Part shown: in pieces, positions 30,758-38,849 of the stretch
Layout: the number at the start of each line of letters is the position of its first letter
How positions within the stretch are numbered: the stretch's first letter is position 1
The notes under the pieces: model-generated
Database searches by the model: none
What the model was told of the DNA's origin: nothing
What the model saw: only the letters and a program-made list of their open reading frames with translations
Assembly (NCBI GenBank): GCA_016197155.1
Contig: JACPWF010000014.1
Span: forward strand, 1 to 38,849
Direction: 5' to 3'
Origin: Candidatus Omnitrophota bacterium
GTDB taxonomy: Bacteria; Omnitrophota; Gorgyraeia; 2-02-FULL-51-18
Length of the DNA: 38,849 nt
Made by a program: the position numbers and the translations under genes

Positions 30758-31548
30758 AACCCCTCGACGTCGCGGTCAAGGCCGCCTTGTCCGCCGGGGA
30801 ACTCATTTTATCCTCCTACGGAAAATTAAAAAATTCCGAGATCCGTGTCAAATCGAAAAATGATTTTGTTACGGAAGTGGACAAAAAATCGGAGGCCCTC
30901 ATCCTTTCCGAGATCAAGCAATATTTTCCTCGCGCGGGCATCCAGGCCGAGGAAAGCGGCCTCGCGCGCGGCGACGGCATGCTCTGGATCATCGACCCGC
31001 TGGACGGCACGGCGAACTACATCCATCAATTTCCGCTATTTTCCATCTCGATCGGAATGATGGAGGACGGTGTTTTAAAAACCGGCGTCGTCTACGACCC
31101 GCTCCATCGGGAAATGTTCACGGCCGAGAAAGGCCGCGGCGCCTTTCTCAACAAAAAACCGGCGCGCGTTTCCAAAACGGCCTTGCTCGCCGATGCCCTC
31201 ATGACGACGGGTATTCCTTTCCGCGCGCGGGAGCGTTTTGACGGATACATGGCCTCCTTCAAGACCATTTCCCTGGCCAGCGCCGGCATGCGACGCGGGG
31301 GTTCTGCCGCGCTGGATTTGGCCTATGTCGCCTGCGGCCGTTTTGACGGTTTTTGGGAGATCAATTTATCCCCCTGGGACATCGCGGCCGGAGCCCTTTT
31401 GATCGAAGAGGCGGGAGGACGCATCAGCGACTTGTGGGGGCACCCGGATTATTTGAAAAACGGAGACGTCCTGGCCTCGAACGGTCTCATTCACGCCGAA
31501 CTTGGCCAAATCACCCGCGCGCTTGAAGAAAAGCGTAGGGAAGAGTAA
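30754..31548 (+). CDS. Inositol-monophosphatase-family phosphatase
   Basis: 264 residues. Metal-binding motifs of the IMPase/SuhB/CysQ family are all present: EESG (about 67-70), WIIDPLDGTANYIHQFP (about 78-94) and SPWDIAAGALLIEEAGG (about 211-227). GGSAALDLAYVACGRFDGFW is the usual segment before the last motif. It removes phosphate from inositol-1-phosphate or similar sugar alcohol phosphates with Mg2+. The gene is coupled to the HAD phosphatase by ATGA. Confidence 0.92.
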   Translation: MKPLDVAVKAALSAGELILSSYGKLKNSEIRVKSKNDFVTEVDKKSEALILSEIKQYFPRAGIQAEESGLARGDGMLWIIDPLDGTANYIHQFPLFSISIGMMEDGVLKTGVVYDPLHREMFTAEKGRGAFLNKKPARVSKTALLADALMTTGIPFRARERFDGYMASFKTISLASAGMRRGGSAALDLAYVACGRFDGFWEINLSPWDIAAGALLIEEAGGRISDLWGHPDYLKNGDVLASNGLIHAELGQITRALEEKRREE

Positions 31549-31579
31549 ACTAGCTTTTTCAAAGAGGGGAGGGGAAAAG

Positions 31580-31759
31580 ATGCCTTACGTCAGCCTGAGG
31601 GTCGCCGGGAAACTTACCCGTGAGCAAAAATCGGCCATTGCCAAAGAGTTTGCGTCCACCCTCGAAAAAATAGCCGGGAAGCCCAAGGATTCCACGTACC
31701 TGGTTTTTGACGAAGTGGAACGGGAAAACTGGGCCCACGGCGAAAAACTTCTGGGTTAA
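31580..31759 (+). CDS. 4-oxalocrotonate tautomerase family protein
   Basis: 59 residues from ATG 31580 (GGGAGGGG SD). A longer in-frame start at 31502 lies inside the previous gene. After Met removal, Pro-1 becomes the catalytic base (MPYVSLRVAG). The rest fits the 4-OT fold: a helix (KLTREQKSAIAKEFASTL), then YLVFDEVERENWAHGEKLL. The DmpI/YwhB-like pattern is clear, but the physiological substrate is not. Confidence 0.88.
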   Translation: MPYVSLRVAGKLTREQKSAIAKEFASTLEKIAGKPKDSTYLVFDEVERENWAHGEKLLG

Positions 31760-31776
31760 TTGACCCTTCAATCCCG

Positions 31777-32172
31777 ATGCCAATAGAAAAACAACTCTCC
31801 GTTTTCATGGAAAACAAGCCGGGGCATCTCTCCCGGATCTGCAATGCCCTCGCCGAGGCCCAGATCAATATCTACGCCATGTCCGTGCACGACACCGTCG
31901 ACCACGCGATCGTTCGCCTCATCGTCGATTTTCCGAATAAGGCCCTCGTGATCCTGGAGGAAGAAGGCGTCTACACGATCACGCAGGACGTCGTTGTCCT
32001 TGAGATCGACAACAAGCCCGGCATCATTTCGACGGTCGCCAAAAAATTATTCCGCGCCGACATTAACATCGAATACGCCTACTGCACCGCCACCAAAAAT
32101 CAGGAGTTTGGGTGCCTGGTGATCAAAACCCAAGACGCCGAACAGACGCTTGAAATCCTCGAAGAATCTTAA
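31777..32172 (+). CDS. Tandem ACT-domain protein
   Basis: 131 residues made of two ACT domains. The first (about 5-65) begins QLSVFMENKPGHLSRICNAL; the second (about 70-131) begins VVVLEIDNKPGIISTVAKKL. Both have the 'NKPG...' loop that binds amino-acid ligands at dimer faces. Stand-alone double ACT proteins regulate amino-acid pathways, but the partner is not visible. No SD is seen. The 3' end overlaps the next gene by 23 bases. Confidence 0.9.
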   Translation: MPIEKQLSVFMENKPGHLSRICNALAEAQINIYAMSVHDTVDHAIVRLIVDFPNKALVILEEEGVYTITQDVVVLEIDNKPGIISTVAKKLFRADINIEYAYCTATKNQEFGCLVIKTQDAEQTLEILEES

Positions 32173-32827
32173 AAACGTCTTTTTTCTTTTTTTATTCTTC
32201 ATTTCATCCAGCCGGATCCCGAGCGCCGGCGCCGATAACGCCCGCCAGGAAGCCGTGGTCCGCGAGGTGACGGCAGGCGATCAGGTTCGTCTGGCCGGCG
32301 GGAAAACGCTTCGCTACGCGGGCGTTCAGGCCCCGCCGCTTCAGAGTCTTCTGCCGCTCATCCGCGAATACGGCAACAACGCCTTGATTTTTAATCAAAA
32401 TCTTGTCTCGGGAAAGAAAATTTTTATCGAATGGGACTCGCAAATCCGCGACAGCCAGAACAATTTTGTCGGTTACGTTTTTCTGGAGGACGGAACCTTT
32501 GTGAACGAGGCGCTCCTAAAGACCGGTCATGCCAAACGGTACATTGTGCCGCCCAACACGCACTACGCCGAGCGTTTCCGGCTGGTTGAACTCGACGCCA
32601 GACGCCACAAACGCGGCCTCTGGAAAGAGGAGCCCGAAAATCCCTACCTGAAAGAGGAATTCATCGGTGAAAAAAGCACGAAAGTTTTCTATTTTCCGAC
32701 CTCCCCCGAGCTTGACGGCATCCCGGAGGCGAATCTCGTGAAATTTCGTTCGCGCGTGGACGCCACGGCGGCCGGTTACACGCCTTGCGCCACCTGCCGG
32801 GGGCCTCAGGAGACGGATGAATATTGA
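32150..32827 (+). CDS. Secreted SNase-like protein with degenerate active site and CXXC tail
   Basis: 225 residues. Signal peptide to about residue 28 ([18 protein letters not shown]). The SNase-like fold (about 36-145) aligns with the thermonuclease encoded at 11634-12110: TAGDQVRL for [15 protein letters not shown] for [25 protein letters not shown] for DRYGRTLAYVYLEDG. The catalytic Asp40, Glu43 and Arg87 positions become Gln, Pro and Asn, so nuclease activity is unlikely. The C-terminal segment (about 185-225) ends with [10 protein letters not shown], a CXXC that may bind metal or form a disulfide. Overlap with the ACT gene suggests coupling. Confidence 0.78.
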   Translation: MKSSKNLKNVFFLFLFFISSSRIPSAGADNARQEAVVREVTAGDQVRLAGGKTLRYAGVQAPPLQSLLPLIREYGNNALIFNQNLVSGKKIFIEWDSQIRDSQNNFVGYVFLEDGTFVNEALLKTGHAKRYIVPPNTHYAERFRLVELDARRHKRGLWKEEPENPYLKEEFIGEKSTKVFYFPTSPELDGIPEANLVKFRSRVDATAAGYTPCATCRGPQETDEY

Positions 32828-32852
32828 CAAAGAAATCGGGGTATGGCATCAT
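32824..32852 (+). promoter_or_regulatory. Promoter of the cold-shock gene
   Basis: TTGACA (32824-32829), 17-bp spacer, CATCAT (32847-32852). The leader would be about 26 bases, with AAGGAG at 32871-32876 as SD, so no long cold-shock leader is present. Confidence 0.55.
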
Positions 32853-32885
32853 GCTTCCATAAATGAAATAAAGGAGAAGGACAGC

Positions 32886-33089
32886 ATGCCTAAAGGTATC
32901 GTCAAGTGGTTCAGCAATCAAAAAGGTTACGGCTTCATCACTCCCGATGGCGGCGGGAAAGATGTTTTTGTCCACCACAGCGCCATTCAGGGCGAAGGGT
33001 ATAAAACTTTGGACGAGGGGCAAACCGTTGAATTTGAGGTCACCCAGGGGCCAAAAGGGGAGCAGGCCGCGAACGTTCACAAGGTTTAA
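32886..33089 (+). CDS. Cold-shock protein (CspA family)
   Basis: 67 residues from ATG 32886 (AAGGAGAAGGACAGC before it). An upstream in-frame start at 32817 overlaps the previous gene and has no SD. The RNA-binding motifs RNP1 ([11 protein letters not shown]) and RNP2 (DVFVHHSAI) are intact on a five-strand OB-fold. CspA-like proteins melt RNA structure. The sequence begins [12 protein letters not shown]. It has its own promoter and a strong terminator, so it is a single-gene unit. Confidence 0.95.
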   Translation: MPKGIVKWFSNQKGYGFITPDGGGKDVFVHHSAIQGEGYKTLDEGQTVEFEVTQGPKGEQAANVHKV

Positions 33090-33100
33090 AGCACGCTGAC

Positions 33101-33136
33101 ATCCCGTCCGCATCGATCGTGCGGGCGGGATTTTTA
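33101..33136 (+). terminator. Rho-independent terminator after the cold-shock gene
   Basis: A 12-bp stem, ATCCCGTCCGCA (33101-33112) with TGCGGGCGGGAT (33120-33131), one G-U pair, 7-base loop, then a run of T. It ends the csp transcript just before the PilZ gene. Confidence 0.85.
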
Positions 33137-33150
33137 AGGAGATTCTTTTG

Positions 33151-33537
33151 ATGCAGGCAAGCTCCGCTCAACGCCGTGAATTTTTCAGGCTTCACTTCAA
33201 CGCCCCTTTGCAGTTTGCCGTTTCACGATCCCCCTCCTCAAAGGCCGTTTCCAAAAATATCAGTTCGTCCGGAATTTTGTTTCAAACCCAGACCGCGCCG
33301 CCCCAGCTTTCCAGCATTGTCTGGATGAACGTCGATATCCGGACGCTCAAAATCTGCCGCGAGATCGAACAGCGCGCCCTCATTTTCAATAACGGCCTTC
33401 TGGGCCGCGTGGTCCGTGTCGAAGAGGATCCCGACAAGGGCGCCTATGACGTGGGGGTGTGTTTCCTGACTCAGGACCAGAAAAACTCCCGCGAAATCCA
33501 GCAGATCCTCGCCGATCTTTCCAAAAAAACCGCTTAG
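33151..33537 (+). CDS. PilZ-domain c-di-GMP-binding protein
   Basis: 128 residues from ATG 33151, nine bases after AAGGAG (a TTG one codon earlier is less likely). The PilZ signature is visible: RREFFR (RXXXR, about 8-13) and NISSSG (NXSXXG, about 40-45), followed by the beta-barrel core. PilZ domains bind cyclic di-GMP and often control pili, motility or polysaccharide. A pilin operon transcribed toward this gene lies about 110 bases downstream. Confidence 0.85.
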   Translation: MQASSAQRREFFRLHFNAPLQFAVSRSPSSKAVSKNISSSGILFQTQTAPPQLSSIVWMNVDIRTLKICREIEQRALIFNNGLLGRVVRVEEDPDKGAYDVGVCFLTQDQKNSREIQQILADLSKKTA

Positions 33538-33646
33538 AGCTACCTTCAGGGCCCCGAGCCCGCTTTTCGCTCTATACTACTTAACATAAGATACATTATA
33601 GGACATTAAGAGGCGCGAAGGGCCGGTTGAAAGTTTTAAGCGGCTC

Positions 33647-34699
33647 TCAAGTATTGTAACTGAGGATGGTCATATTGCTCGAAGCGCTGATGGTCATTCC
33701 CGGCGGGCTTTGGGCAACATAGGTCATGTTCATCGTCGTCTGTGACACAAAATCCATATCGATGGAGTCTCTCGCCAGAACGCTTCCGGTGACGGTCACT
33801 ACGGATTGGTTTTGAGAAAAGGAAACATTGTTTCCGGAATAGATCAGTCCGGTTGCCACAAAAAGCCCGCCGCCCCCCGAACTGCCGTTGCTACTGAATG
33901 TGATATTCCCATTGATGGTCATCATCGCCGGATAGTTTCCGCTCTGGGTAATCGTGATGCGAGGCGGCGTGCTCCCGGTCTTGGCCATCGTGATATTGCC
34001 GGTGGCGACAAGGCAACCCGTAAAGGTTTGCGTGCCATAAATCGTGGCGTTTCCGTTCACGTAAACCACGCCCCCCGGAATCAGTCCTGAAAGGGCCCCG
34101 CTGTTAAAGGTGTGGCTTGAGCTGTAATATTGATTGTTGGCCACCGCGATATTTTGGTAAAAACTGGCGTCCACCGTCGGAAACGAGGCGACCGGCGGAG
34201 ACTGCGCATCACTACCGACATGGTTTATGTTCCCTTCCATTTCAGCGCCGTTTGAAGAATAGGTGTTGCCGACTAAACTGGCGGAAGAACCTCCCCCTGT
34301 GATTTCCAGTTCGATTTCATTACCGGCCGCAAACAGATAATCCAGCGCGGAAACACCGGGGGCCTGAACCTCGGAGGTGGCATTCGCCGTGACCCCCTGA
34401 ACCGTGCCCGTGGAGCTCAAAAGAGGGCGGTTGGCTACAGGAGTTGAAATAGTCGTGGAATAACTTCCGTAATTGACGAAGTTTCCCGACCAGCTGTAGT
34501 TGCTGGTAAAAGTGTTATACAAATAACCAAAAGCGGTGGATAGACCCAGGTCGGCCAGATACTTGGCCTGGGTCGTCCATTTGAGACGTTTCACCGTGTA
34601 AAATCCCTGATCCGACATCGTGTAGAGCGCATCTCCCGCCAAGATCATGAGAAGCATCGCGATCATCGTGGTCACGAAAACAGTGCCTTTGCGGTTCAT
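33647..34699 (-). CDS. PilX-like pilus-associated protein
   Basis: 350 residues. An N-terminal hydrophobic helix (KGTVFVTTMIAMLLMILAG) after a Lys-Gly site resembles PilX-type minor pilin N-termini, but the usual Glu at position +5 is missing, so prepilin processing is uncertain. The rest is Ser/Thr/Asn/Gly-rich with beta-strand repeats (GNATIYGTQTFTGCLVATGN and similar), like a surface-exposed beta-solenoid. It is the last gene of a leftward pilV-pilW-pilX-like operon, 10 bases after the pilW-like gene. Confidence 0.75.
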   Translation of the reverse strand: MNRKGTVFVTTMIAMLLMILAGDALYTMSDQGFYTVKRLKWTTQAKYLADLGLSTAFGYLYNTFTSNYSWSGNFVNYGSYSTTISTPVANRPLLSSTGTVQGVTANATSEVQAPGVSALDYLFAAGNEIELEITGGGSSASLVGNTYSSNGAEMEGNINHVGSDAQSPPVASFPTVDASFYQNIAVANNQYYSSSHTFNSGALSGLIPGGVVYVNGNATIYGTQTFTGCLVATGNITMAKTGSTPPRITITQSGNYPAMMTINGNITFSSNGSSGGGGLFVATGLIYSGNNVSFSQNQSVVTVTGSVLARDSIDMDFVSQTTMNMTYVAQSPPGMTISASSNMTILSYNT

Positions 34700-34709
34700 G
34701 GCTCTCCCC

Positions 34710-36737
34710 TCACTTCCCCGTGTTCATCGCTTTCTGCTCGGCGTTTAAAGAAAAATTATACGTCTGCCCGCGGTATATCTCGGAGGCAGTCAGTTTGATT
34801 TCAAGGCCTTTTGTCAATTGGGCGCCGTCAACCAAGACTTTAAAAATTCCGTAGCTGGGTTTCTTGGTGTAGTAGCCGCTGAATTCCACAAGCGCCGTTT
34901 GCCCGGGCCAGGTGATTTTGACGTCATCCAATTCCGGAAAAGTCGCGTAGGGCGCGCCCGCTTGCAAGGTCGCCTGAAACTGCACGTAGCGCTGGTTGCC
35001 AATGCCGCCCAGCGCCATGGGCGATACGGCCGATCCGACAATGCTTCCCCATGCCGTCGCGCCAGACATGTCCGCGGCCGACGAAGAGCGCGCTTTCATC
35101 GTGATGAGAGATCCCGCCGGAAGTGTCGCGCTCCAAGAGGCCTGGGCATAAACCGGAGCGGTCATTTTGGTGTCATAAATTTGGGAAGTGGCCGTACCTG
35201 TATTTTGCCAGGTGGCGAGCTGGGCGGACGCGTAGACACTTTGGTTCGTGGCATAGCCCGGTAAAATCGACCAGCCGGCCAAAACAGCGGCGTTATCGCC
35301 GCTGACGCGATAAGACTGCGTGCCGCCGACCGGATTCGGCGTCCAGGCCGTCGCGTTGCCGGTCACGTACATGCTGACCAAATAATCCGCCGCCGAAGGT
35401 GAATTGATCGGATAAATAAACCAATTGCTCCAGGCGTGGTACCCCGCCGGGATCGTAACGCTTGTGGCCGAGCCGGGATTTGCCGTTGAGCCGACAGGGT
35501 CAGAGCTCGCTTCAACCACAGGCGCATTATCAAAATAAAGCGGCGCAAGCGACGCCGCATCTGCCGTTCCCGCCACACGCGGTCCAAAATAGGCGCTGTT
35601 AACCGTGACAGTAGCGTCGGATGCCGCCAAGAATTTAATACGCGCCATGACCCCGGATTTGGTGATGTATCCCGCGCTCACGATACTCCGCACGCTCATC
35701 GTGGAAGCCGTGGCGTCATTCGAAGTGCCTCCGCTCAGCGTTTGCGCATCCGCGGTCCATGAAGGCGAAAGGCTCTGCGTCTCGCGGCTCGAAAGCGTCA
35801 CGTAGGGATTGGTCCCCGTCGTCAACGTGTTGGAAAAAGTCATGTTCGCAAAGTTGGATTCGAGCCACTGGTCGTAATACGTTTGAAAAGTCATGTAATG
35901 CCCGACCGCTGTTGAGGGAAAATTAACCTGATAATTTCCTCCCCAGAGCACACCGGTGTACGGCGTCATGTCCTCCGCCGCCGGAGCGGCGCCCAAACTC
36001 GCGTAAATTGGTAACAACGCCTCGGCCTCCTGCGGGCCGCCGCTCGGAGAAAGCGTCAGTGAATCGATGCCAATTCCATGACTGGATGAAGAGGCGTTTT
36101 TTCCGGTCACCTCAAAGCGGACCTGGTGATTTCCCGCCGTCAAGCGCACGCTCCCAAAACTCGTACTGCCACTACGGGTCACCGCAGGGTCGTACCCATC
36201 AAAGGTCGCCGCCTGGGGGACAATGTCGAGGGCCAAATTCCCCGCGGAAACCAAAACGGTGTCAGTCGTGCCAACTTCTTGAGGCAAGCCCAACGGTCCG
36301 TTCAGCGCCAGGGTATCCAGCTCAGTCTGCCGCGCGGACTGGTTTGAATTGAACGACGCGGTGACTCTGCGACGGAGCTCGTAACGGCCGTTATTGTTGT
36401 ACACGTAATAAATGATGGTCTGGTTCCAGGAAATGAGATTATTTGAAAAGGTCAAATACCCGTTCGCGTCGGGTGTCGCGTGCGGCAGGCTGATCGCCGT
36501 GTAACTCGATGCGTTCTGAGGGTAATATAAAATCCCATTGGCGTCGGAAAGACGCACGTCGTTTTTGATCCGCTCCATCGCTTTTTCAATGTCCATCCGC
36601 AGATCGAAACGCGTGTTCTCGGCCCTCCACCGATCCGAGGCAAAGTACCACGTGCTCACCACCGAACTCAAAAAAACGGCCCCCACCCCGAGCGCGATGA
36701 ACGCCTCGAGGAGCGAAAAACCTCTTTTATCCGCCAT
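34710..36737 (-). CDS. PilW-like minor pilin with large extra C-terminal region
   Basis: 675 residues from ATG 36737; a further 12 residues upstream belong to the overlapping pilV-like gene. The prepilin signature is clear: leader MADKRG, then FSLLEAFIALGVGAVFL with the processing Gly, a Phe at +1 and Glu at +5. Residues to about 130 fit PilW, and the remainder (about 500 residues) is far longer than usual PilW proteins (about 300-350). It is Ser/Thr/Gly/Ala-rich and looks like two or more beta-sandwich domains. It may form part of the pilus tip adhesin complex. It overlaps the pilV-like gene by 11 bases. Confidence 0.82.
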   Translation of the reverse strand: MADKRGFSLLEAFIALGVGAVFLSSVVSTWYFASDRWRAENTRFDLRMDIEKAMERIKNDVRLSDANGILYYPQNASSYTAISLPHATPDANGYLTFSNNLISWNQTIIYYVYNNNGRYELRRRVTASFNSNQSARQTELDTLALNGPLGLPQEVGTTDTVLVSAGNLALDIVPQAATFDGYDPAVTRSGSTSFGSVRLTAGNHQVRFEVTGKNASSSSHGIGIDSLTLSPSGGPQEAEALLPIYASLGAAPAAEDMTPYTGVLWGGNYQVNFPSTAVGHYMTFQTYYDQWLESNFANMTFSNTLTTGTNPYVTLSSRETQSLSPSWTADAQTLSGGTSNDATASTMSVRSIVSAGYITKSGVMARIKFLAASDATVTVNSAYFGPRVAGTADAASLAPLYFDNAPVVEASSDPVGSTANPGSATSVTIPAGYHAWSNWFIYPINSPSAADYLVSMYVTGNATAWTPNPVGGTQSYRVSGDNAAVLAGWSILPGYATNQSVYASAQLATWQNTGTATSQIYDTKMTAPVYAQASWSATLPAGSLITMKARSSSAADMSGATAWGSIVGSAVSPMALGGIGNQRYVQFQATLQAGAPYATFPELDDVKITWPGQTALVEFSGYYTKKPSYGIFKVLVDGAQLTKGLEIKLTASEIYRGQTYNFSLNAEQKAMNTGK

Positions 36738-37134
36738 TGTAGAACAGGTAGCGGACCTGCATCGCCGTGGCACTTTGCACCCCCCTCATCGTGTAACTCA
36801 CCGAGACTACCGCCATTGTTAAATTTGCGTTATTGCTGTAACTCGTCGTGATCGTCGTGGACCGCGTGAACGACCCGCTCGCGTCGGGATCGCCGTCCGC
36901 GTTGATCGCGGTCCCCGTCTCGGCCGCCGAAGCCAGAGACGCAAAATCATAGGTTTTAAGCCGTTCGAGATGGTTTTTGGCCAGGTTGTAGGCCGTGTAG
37001 GCGTACTCCGCCCGCTTCCCCATCGTCGAGCACTGGATCGTCACATCCAAGAGGCCTGCCATTCCAATGAGAAAGATGAAAACAGCGATCATGACCTCGA
37101 CCAGGGTCACGCCCCTATTCGCGGAAGTTCGCAT
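36727..37134 (-). CDS. PilV-like minor pilin
   Basis: 135 residues. Prepilin signature NRG then VTLVEVMIAVFIFLIGMAGL: cleavage Gly, Glu at +5 and a hydrophobic helix. The C-terminal part is short and mostly beta, with Thr/Ser-rich strands. Minor pilins of this type prime type IV pilus assembly together with PilW and PilX. An AAAGG SD lies seven bases upstream, and a good promoter is at 37212-37184. Confidence 0.85.
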   Translation of the reverse strand: MRTSANRGVTLVEVMIAVFIFLIGMAGLLDVTIQCSTMGKRAEYAYTAYNLAKNHLERLKTYDFASLASAAETGTAINADGDPDASGSFTRSTTITTSYSNNANLTMAVVSVSYTMRGVQSATAMQVRYLFYNGG

Positions 37135-37183
37135 ATTATCAACCTTTATTAATAGTTACTAATTCTTATATCTATTCATCATA

Positions 37184-37212
37184 AGTATACCATATTTAGC
37201 CTGAAAATCCAA
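37184..37212 (-). promoter_or_regulatory. Promoter of the minor pilin operon
   Basis: Minus strand: TTGGAT (37212-37207), 17-bp spacer, TATACT (37189-37184), about 50 bases before ATG 37134. Confidence 0.65.
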
Positions 37213-37221
37213 TTTTTAAGG

Positions 37222-37262
37222 CAAAAAGAACCCCCTCCCAGGAAAATCCGGAAGGGGGTTTT
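37222..37262 (-). terminator. Rho-independent terminator of the porin gene
   Basis: AACCCCCT (37229-37236) pairs with AGGGGGTT (37253-37260), giving a strong stem. On the minus strand a T-rich run (CTTTTTG) follows. The reverse direction also has a short T run, so it may act both ways, but the porin gene ending at 37290 is the natural client. Confidence 0.8.
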
Positions 37263-37289
37263 AGAGCTCTTTTAGAGGCTAAATAAGCC

Positions 37290-38741
37290 TTAGAAAACGA
37301 CCTTTACCTCGGAAACGTATTCGGAGGCGGTTGCATCAGTCGGCGAAACATACATATTGCCGGGGATGAACCAGTTGGCCATGAAAGTAAAGGTAACATC
37401 CTCGGTGTAAGCGTATGTGAGGGCTGTGTCAATTTCAGAACCCATGCTCTTGGAAAGTCCAGGCGATCCCGGGTTTCCGGGTGTGGTGTGCATGGTTTTG
37501 TCGGCCCAGAAGTTCCAATAGCTGGCCGTTAATTTCAGATCCTTCATGGGATTGATAGACCCGTAGAGGGATATCTGATTCTGGTTCTGACCGGCAGCCT
37601 GATCGCTGGTCTGAGCTGTCTGGTAATAAACCTCCAGGTAGTCATGGATCCAGCCATAAACCGGCAGGCGGAAAGCGCCGTTCCAAGATCCATACGACTG
37701 CAGAGATTGCGTGCTGAGGTCATCCTCACCCGAGAGGTGAACAAACTCTACTCCTACCATGGGCTTCCACTCGCTCTCGAAACGGTATTCGCCGAAGAGA
37801 TCAGCCGCCCAAGCATCCCTATCACGCTCACGGGGATTGGTCACTGCGATCATGTAATGGCCGCCTTGGTAAGCCAGCTCAGCCCCCAGAGTCATCTGGG
37901 AAATTGGATCAAACTGAGCGCGGCCGCCAAACGTGTACGTGGTGTTGTTTTCCGTGCCGCTTCCTGCCGTGGCCAAAGTGCCGCGATCGAGGTCGGCCAT
38001 GAAATAGCCTTCAGCCACCGCGTTGTACTCGGAGAACTTGTAGTTCACATTTGTGAACCACATGTCTCTGTCGTCTTCGGGGTTGTGGTTATTCTCGGCG
38101 ATTTTGGAATAGACAACGTCGATTGTCCACGGATTGAAATCCAGTGTCGCGCGGATCGCATCAAAGGACTGGATCTGCGTGAACTCTGTTGCTTCAATCG
38201 ACCCTTGTGGGTTTTGAGGATTCCAACCCAAAATGAATCCACGGCCGAAAACCAGATCCTGCCGACCGACGGTCATGGTCAGAGGGGCGTAGAAAATCTC
38301 CTTCATCTGGACATAGGCTAGATCAAGCGTGATATCGAACTCATTGCCGAGGTTGTTGACGCCCTCAGCCAACGCGGGGGCATTTGACCCAAAAGCGTTG
38401 GCATTCCAATCCCGCTGGTTGATGAGGTTGATCACCGTTGAAACATTATCGGTGAGATCGGCATTCACTCCGACCTGTGTGATTGACATCAGGTAGGTGT
38501 CGGCGTCAGACCGGTAAACAGTTGACCCGGTGTGGCTAGCCCCTTGGGGCGTCACAGTCGCCCCATTGGCCGACAAAGGAATAACGCCTGCATCGTTACC
38601 TTTCTGGAGGTCAAAGTTGCTCCGATAAAAGCCGTACATATCGATCGAGCCGTTCACTTTGACGTTCTGAGTTTTGGCATAAGCCGGTGCCGCAAAGGCA
38701 AAGGCCAGCGCCAGAACCACGAGCGTTTTTAAGTGTTTCAT
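37290..38741 (-). CDS. Outer-membrane porin, alginate-export-like family
   Basis: 483 residues. Signal peptide about 1-22 (ends PAYA). The rest is a beta-barrel with alternating aromatic strands, for example VNGSIDMYGFYRSNFDL, VYSKIAENN and TFGGRAQFDPISQMTLGAEL, and a C-terminal Phe (VKVVF) as needed for barrel assembly. The strand pattern and the LVFGRGFILGWNP segment fit the alginate-export (AlgE-like) porin family. The substrate is not proven. SD AGGAGAAAT before ATG 38741, then terminator at 37222-37262. Confidence 0.85.
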   Translation of the reverse strand: MKHLKTLVVLALAFAFAAPAYAKTQNVKVNGSIDMYGFYRSNFDLQKGNDAGVIPLSANGATVTPQGASHTGSTVYRSDADTYLMSITQVGVNADLTDNVSTVINLINQRDWNANAFGSNAPALAEGVNNLGNEFDITLDLAYVQMKEIFYAPLTMTVGRQDLVFGRGFILGWNPQNPQGSIEATEFTQIQSFDAIRATLDFNPWTIDVVYSKIAENNHNPEDDRDMWFTNVNYKFSEYNAVAEGYFMADLDRGTLATAGSGTENNTTYTFGGRAQFDPISQMTLGAELAYQGGHYMIAVTNPRERDRDAWAADLFGEYRFESEWKPMVGVEFVHLSGEDDLSTQSLQSYGSWNGAFRLPVYGWIHDYLEVYYQTAQTSDQAAGQNQNQISLYGSINPMKDLKLTASYWNFWADKTMHTTPGNPGSPGLSKSMGSEIDTALTYAYTEDVTFTFMANWFIPGNMYVSPTDATASEYVSEVKVVF

Positions 38742-38752
38742 TATTTCTCCTG

Positions 38753-38787
38753 TTTTAAGGACTTTATTTTCGTATTTTAAAGGACTT
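38753..38787. promoter_or_regulatory. Direct repeat in the porin leader
   Basis: TTTTAAGGACTTT (from 38753) and TTTTAAAGGACTT (from 38775) lie 22 bases apart, two helix turns, upstream of the porin start. This spacing fits a dimer-binding operator, but no regulator is identified. Confidence 0.35.
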
Positions 38788-38849
38788 CTTTTAGGGTAGC
38801 CGGCTTATCAAACCGGCCGATAACCTTGTGAGCCTGTAGGTGATTCCCC

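Noticed and set aside
33538-33646. Small RNA or terminator between the PilZ and PilX-like genes
   Set aside because: Only a 4-bp GGGC/GCCC stem and an AT-rich partial palindrome are visible, with no T run long enough to support a terminator.
38790-38849. A c-di-GMP (GEMM) riboswitch before the porin
   Set aside because: The hairpin region lacks the GEMM consensus and the window ends too early to judge.

Overview
The window is about 38.8 kb of GC-rich, gene-dense bacterial chromosome. The best guess is an uncultured Gram-negative lineage close to Candidatus Omnitrophota. This rests on the left-hand giant, repeat-riddled ORF with recurring ARMA/ARLA-type linkers, a TIGR04073 (exosortase-associated) protein, an outer-membrane porin and type IV pilus minor pilins. 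The taxonomy is an inference from gene style, not a database result. No rRNA, tRNA, CRISPR array or intact transposase was seen.

Left part (1-4442): one reading frame is open from the window edge to 4442. It is a mosaic protein. Its frame runs without a stop through dispersed palindromic repeats and across three small genes on the opposite strand that have their own start signals. Two copies of a ~125 bp repeat (near 1557 and 2720) sit in the same frame and both end at an ARMA-like module boundary. This is the most unusual structure in the window.

Middle-left (4500-13020): small membrane and secreted proteins, tilS, an AbrB/RelE-like toxin-antitoxin pair, rpsU (bS21), rmuC, and a compact operon of a PC4-like protein, a single-pass membrane protein, a ParA-type ATPase fused to a glycogen-binding (CBM48/AMPK-beta-like) domain, and a Nudix hydrolase. 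Then come an M48 protease that has lost its zinc site and joins a thermonuclease-like protein, a bifunctional-nuclease-family (DUF151) protein and a TIGR04073 protein.

Centre (13033-26372): a UvrD-like helicase, an MFS transporter and a HEAT-repeat protein lead into a respiratory cluster. It encodes a Rieske protein, a split cytochrome b (b6-like plus subunit-IV-like) and a membrane-anchored octaheme cytochrome c with a long coiled-coil stalk. A cupredoxin-like protein follows, then heme A/O synthesis and copper delivery (ctaA, ctaB, sco), a small membrane protein and a 2x[4Fe-4S] ferredoxin. Together these suggest quinol oxidation by an alternative bc-type complex feeding a heme-copper oxidase encoded elsewhere.

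Right part (26341-38741): divergent glutathione synthesis genes (gshB-like and gshA-like), an ABC-2 exporter, a HAD phosphatase, an inositol-monophosphatase-family enzyme, a tautomerase, a tandem ACT protein, a degenerate thermonuclease-like protein, a cold-shock protein with a clear terminator, and a PilZ protein. A leftward pilV-pilW-pilX-like operon and a leftward alginate-export-like porin end the window. Several transcription units have a -10 box only 6-9 bases before the start codon and no Shine-Dalgarno sequence, which suggests leaderless mRNAs alongside ordinary SD-led genes.
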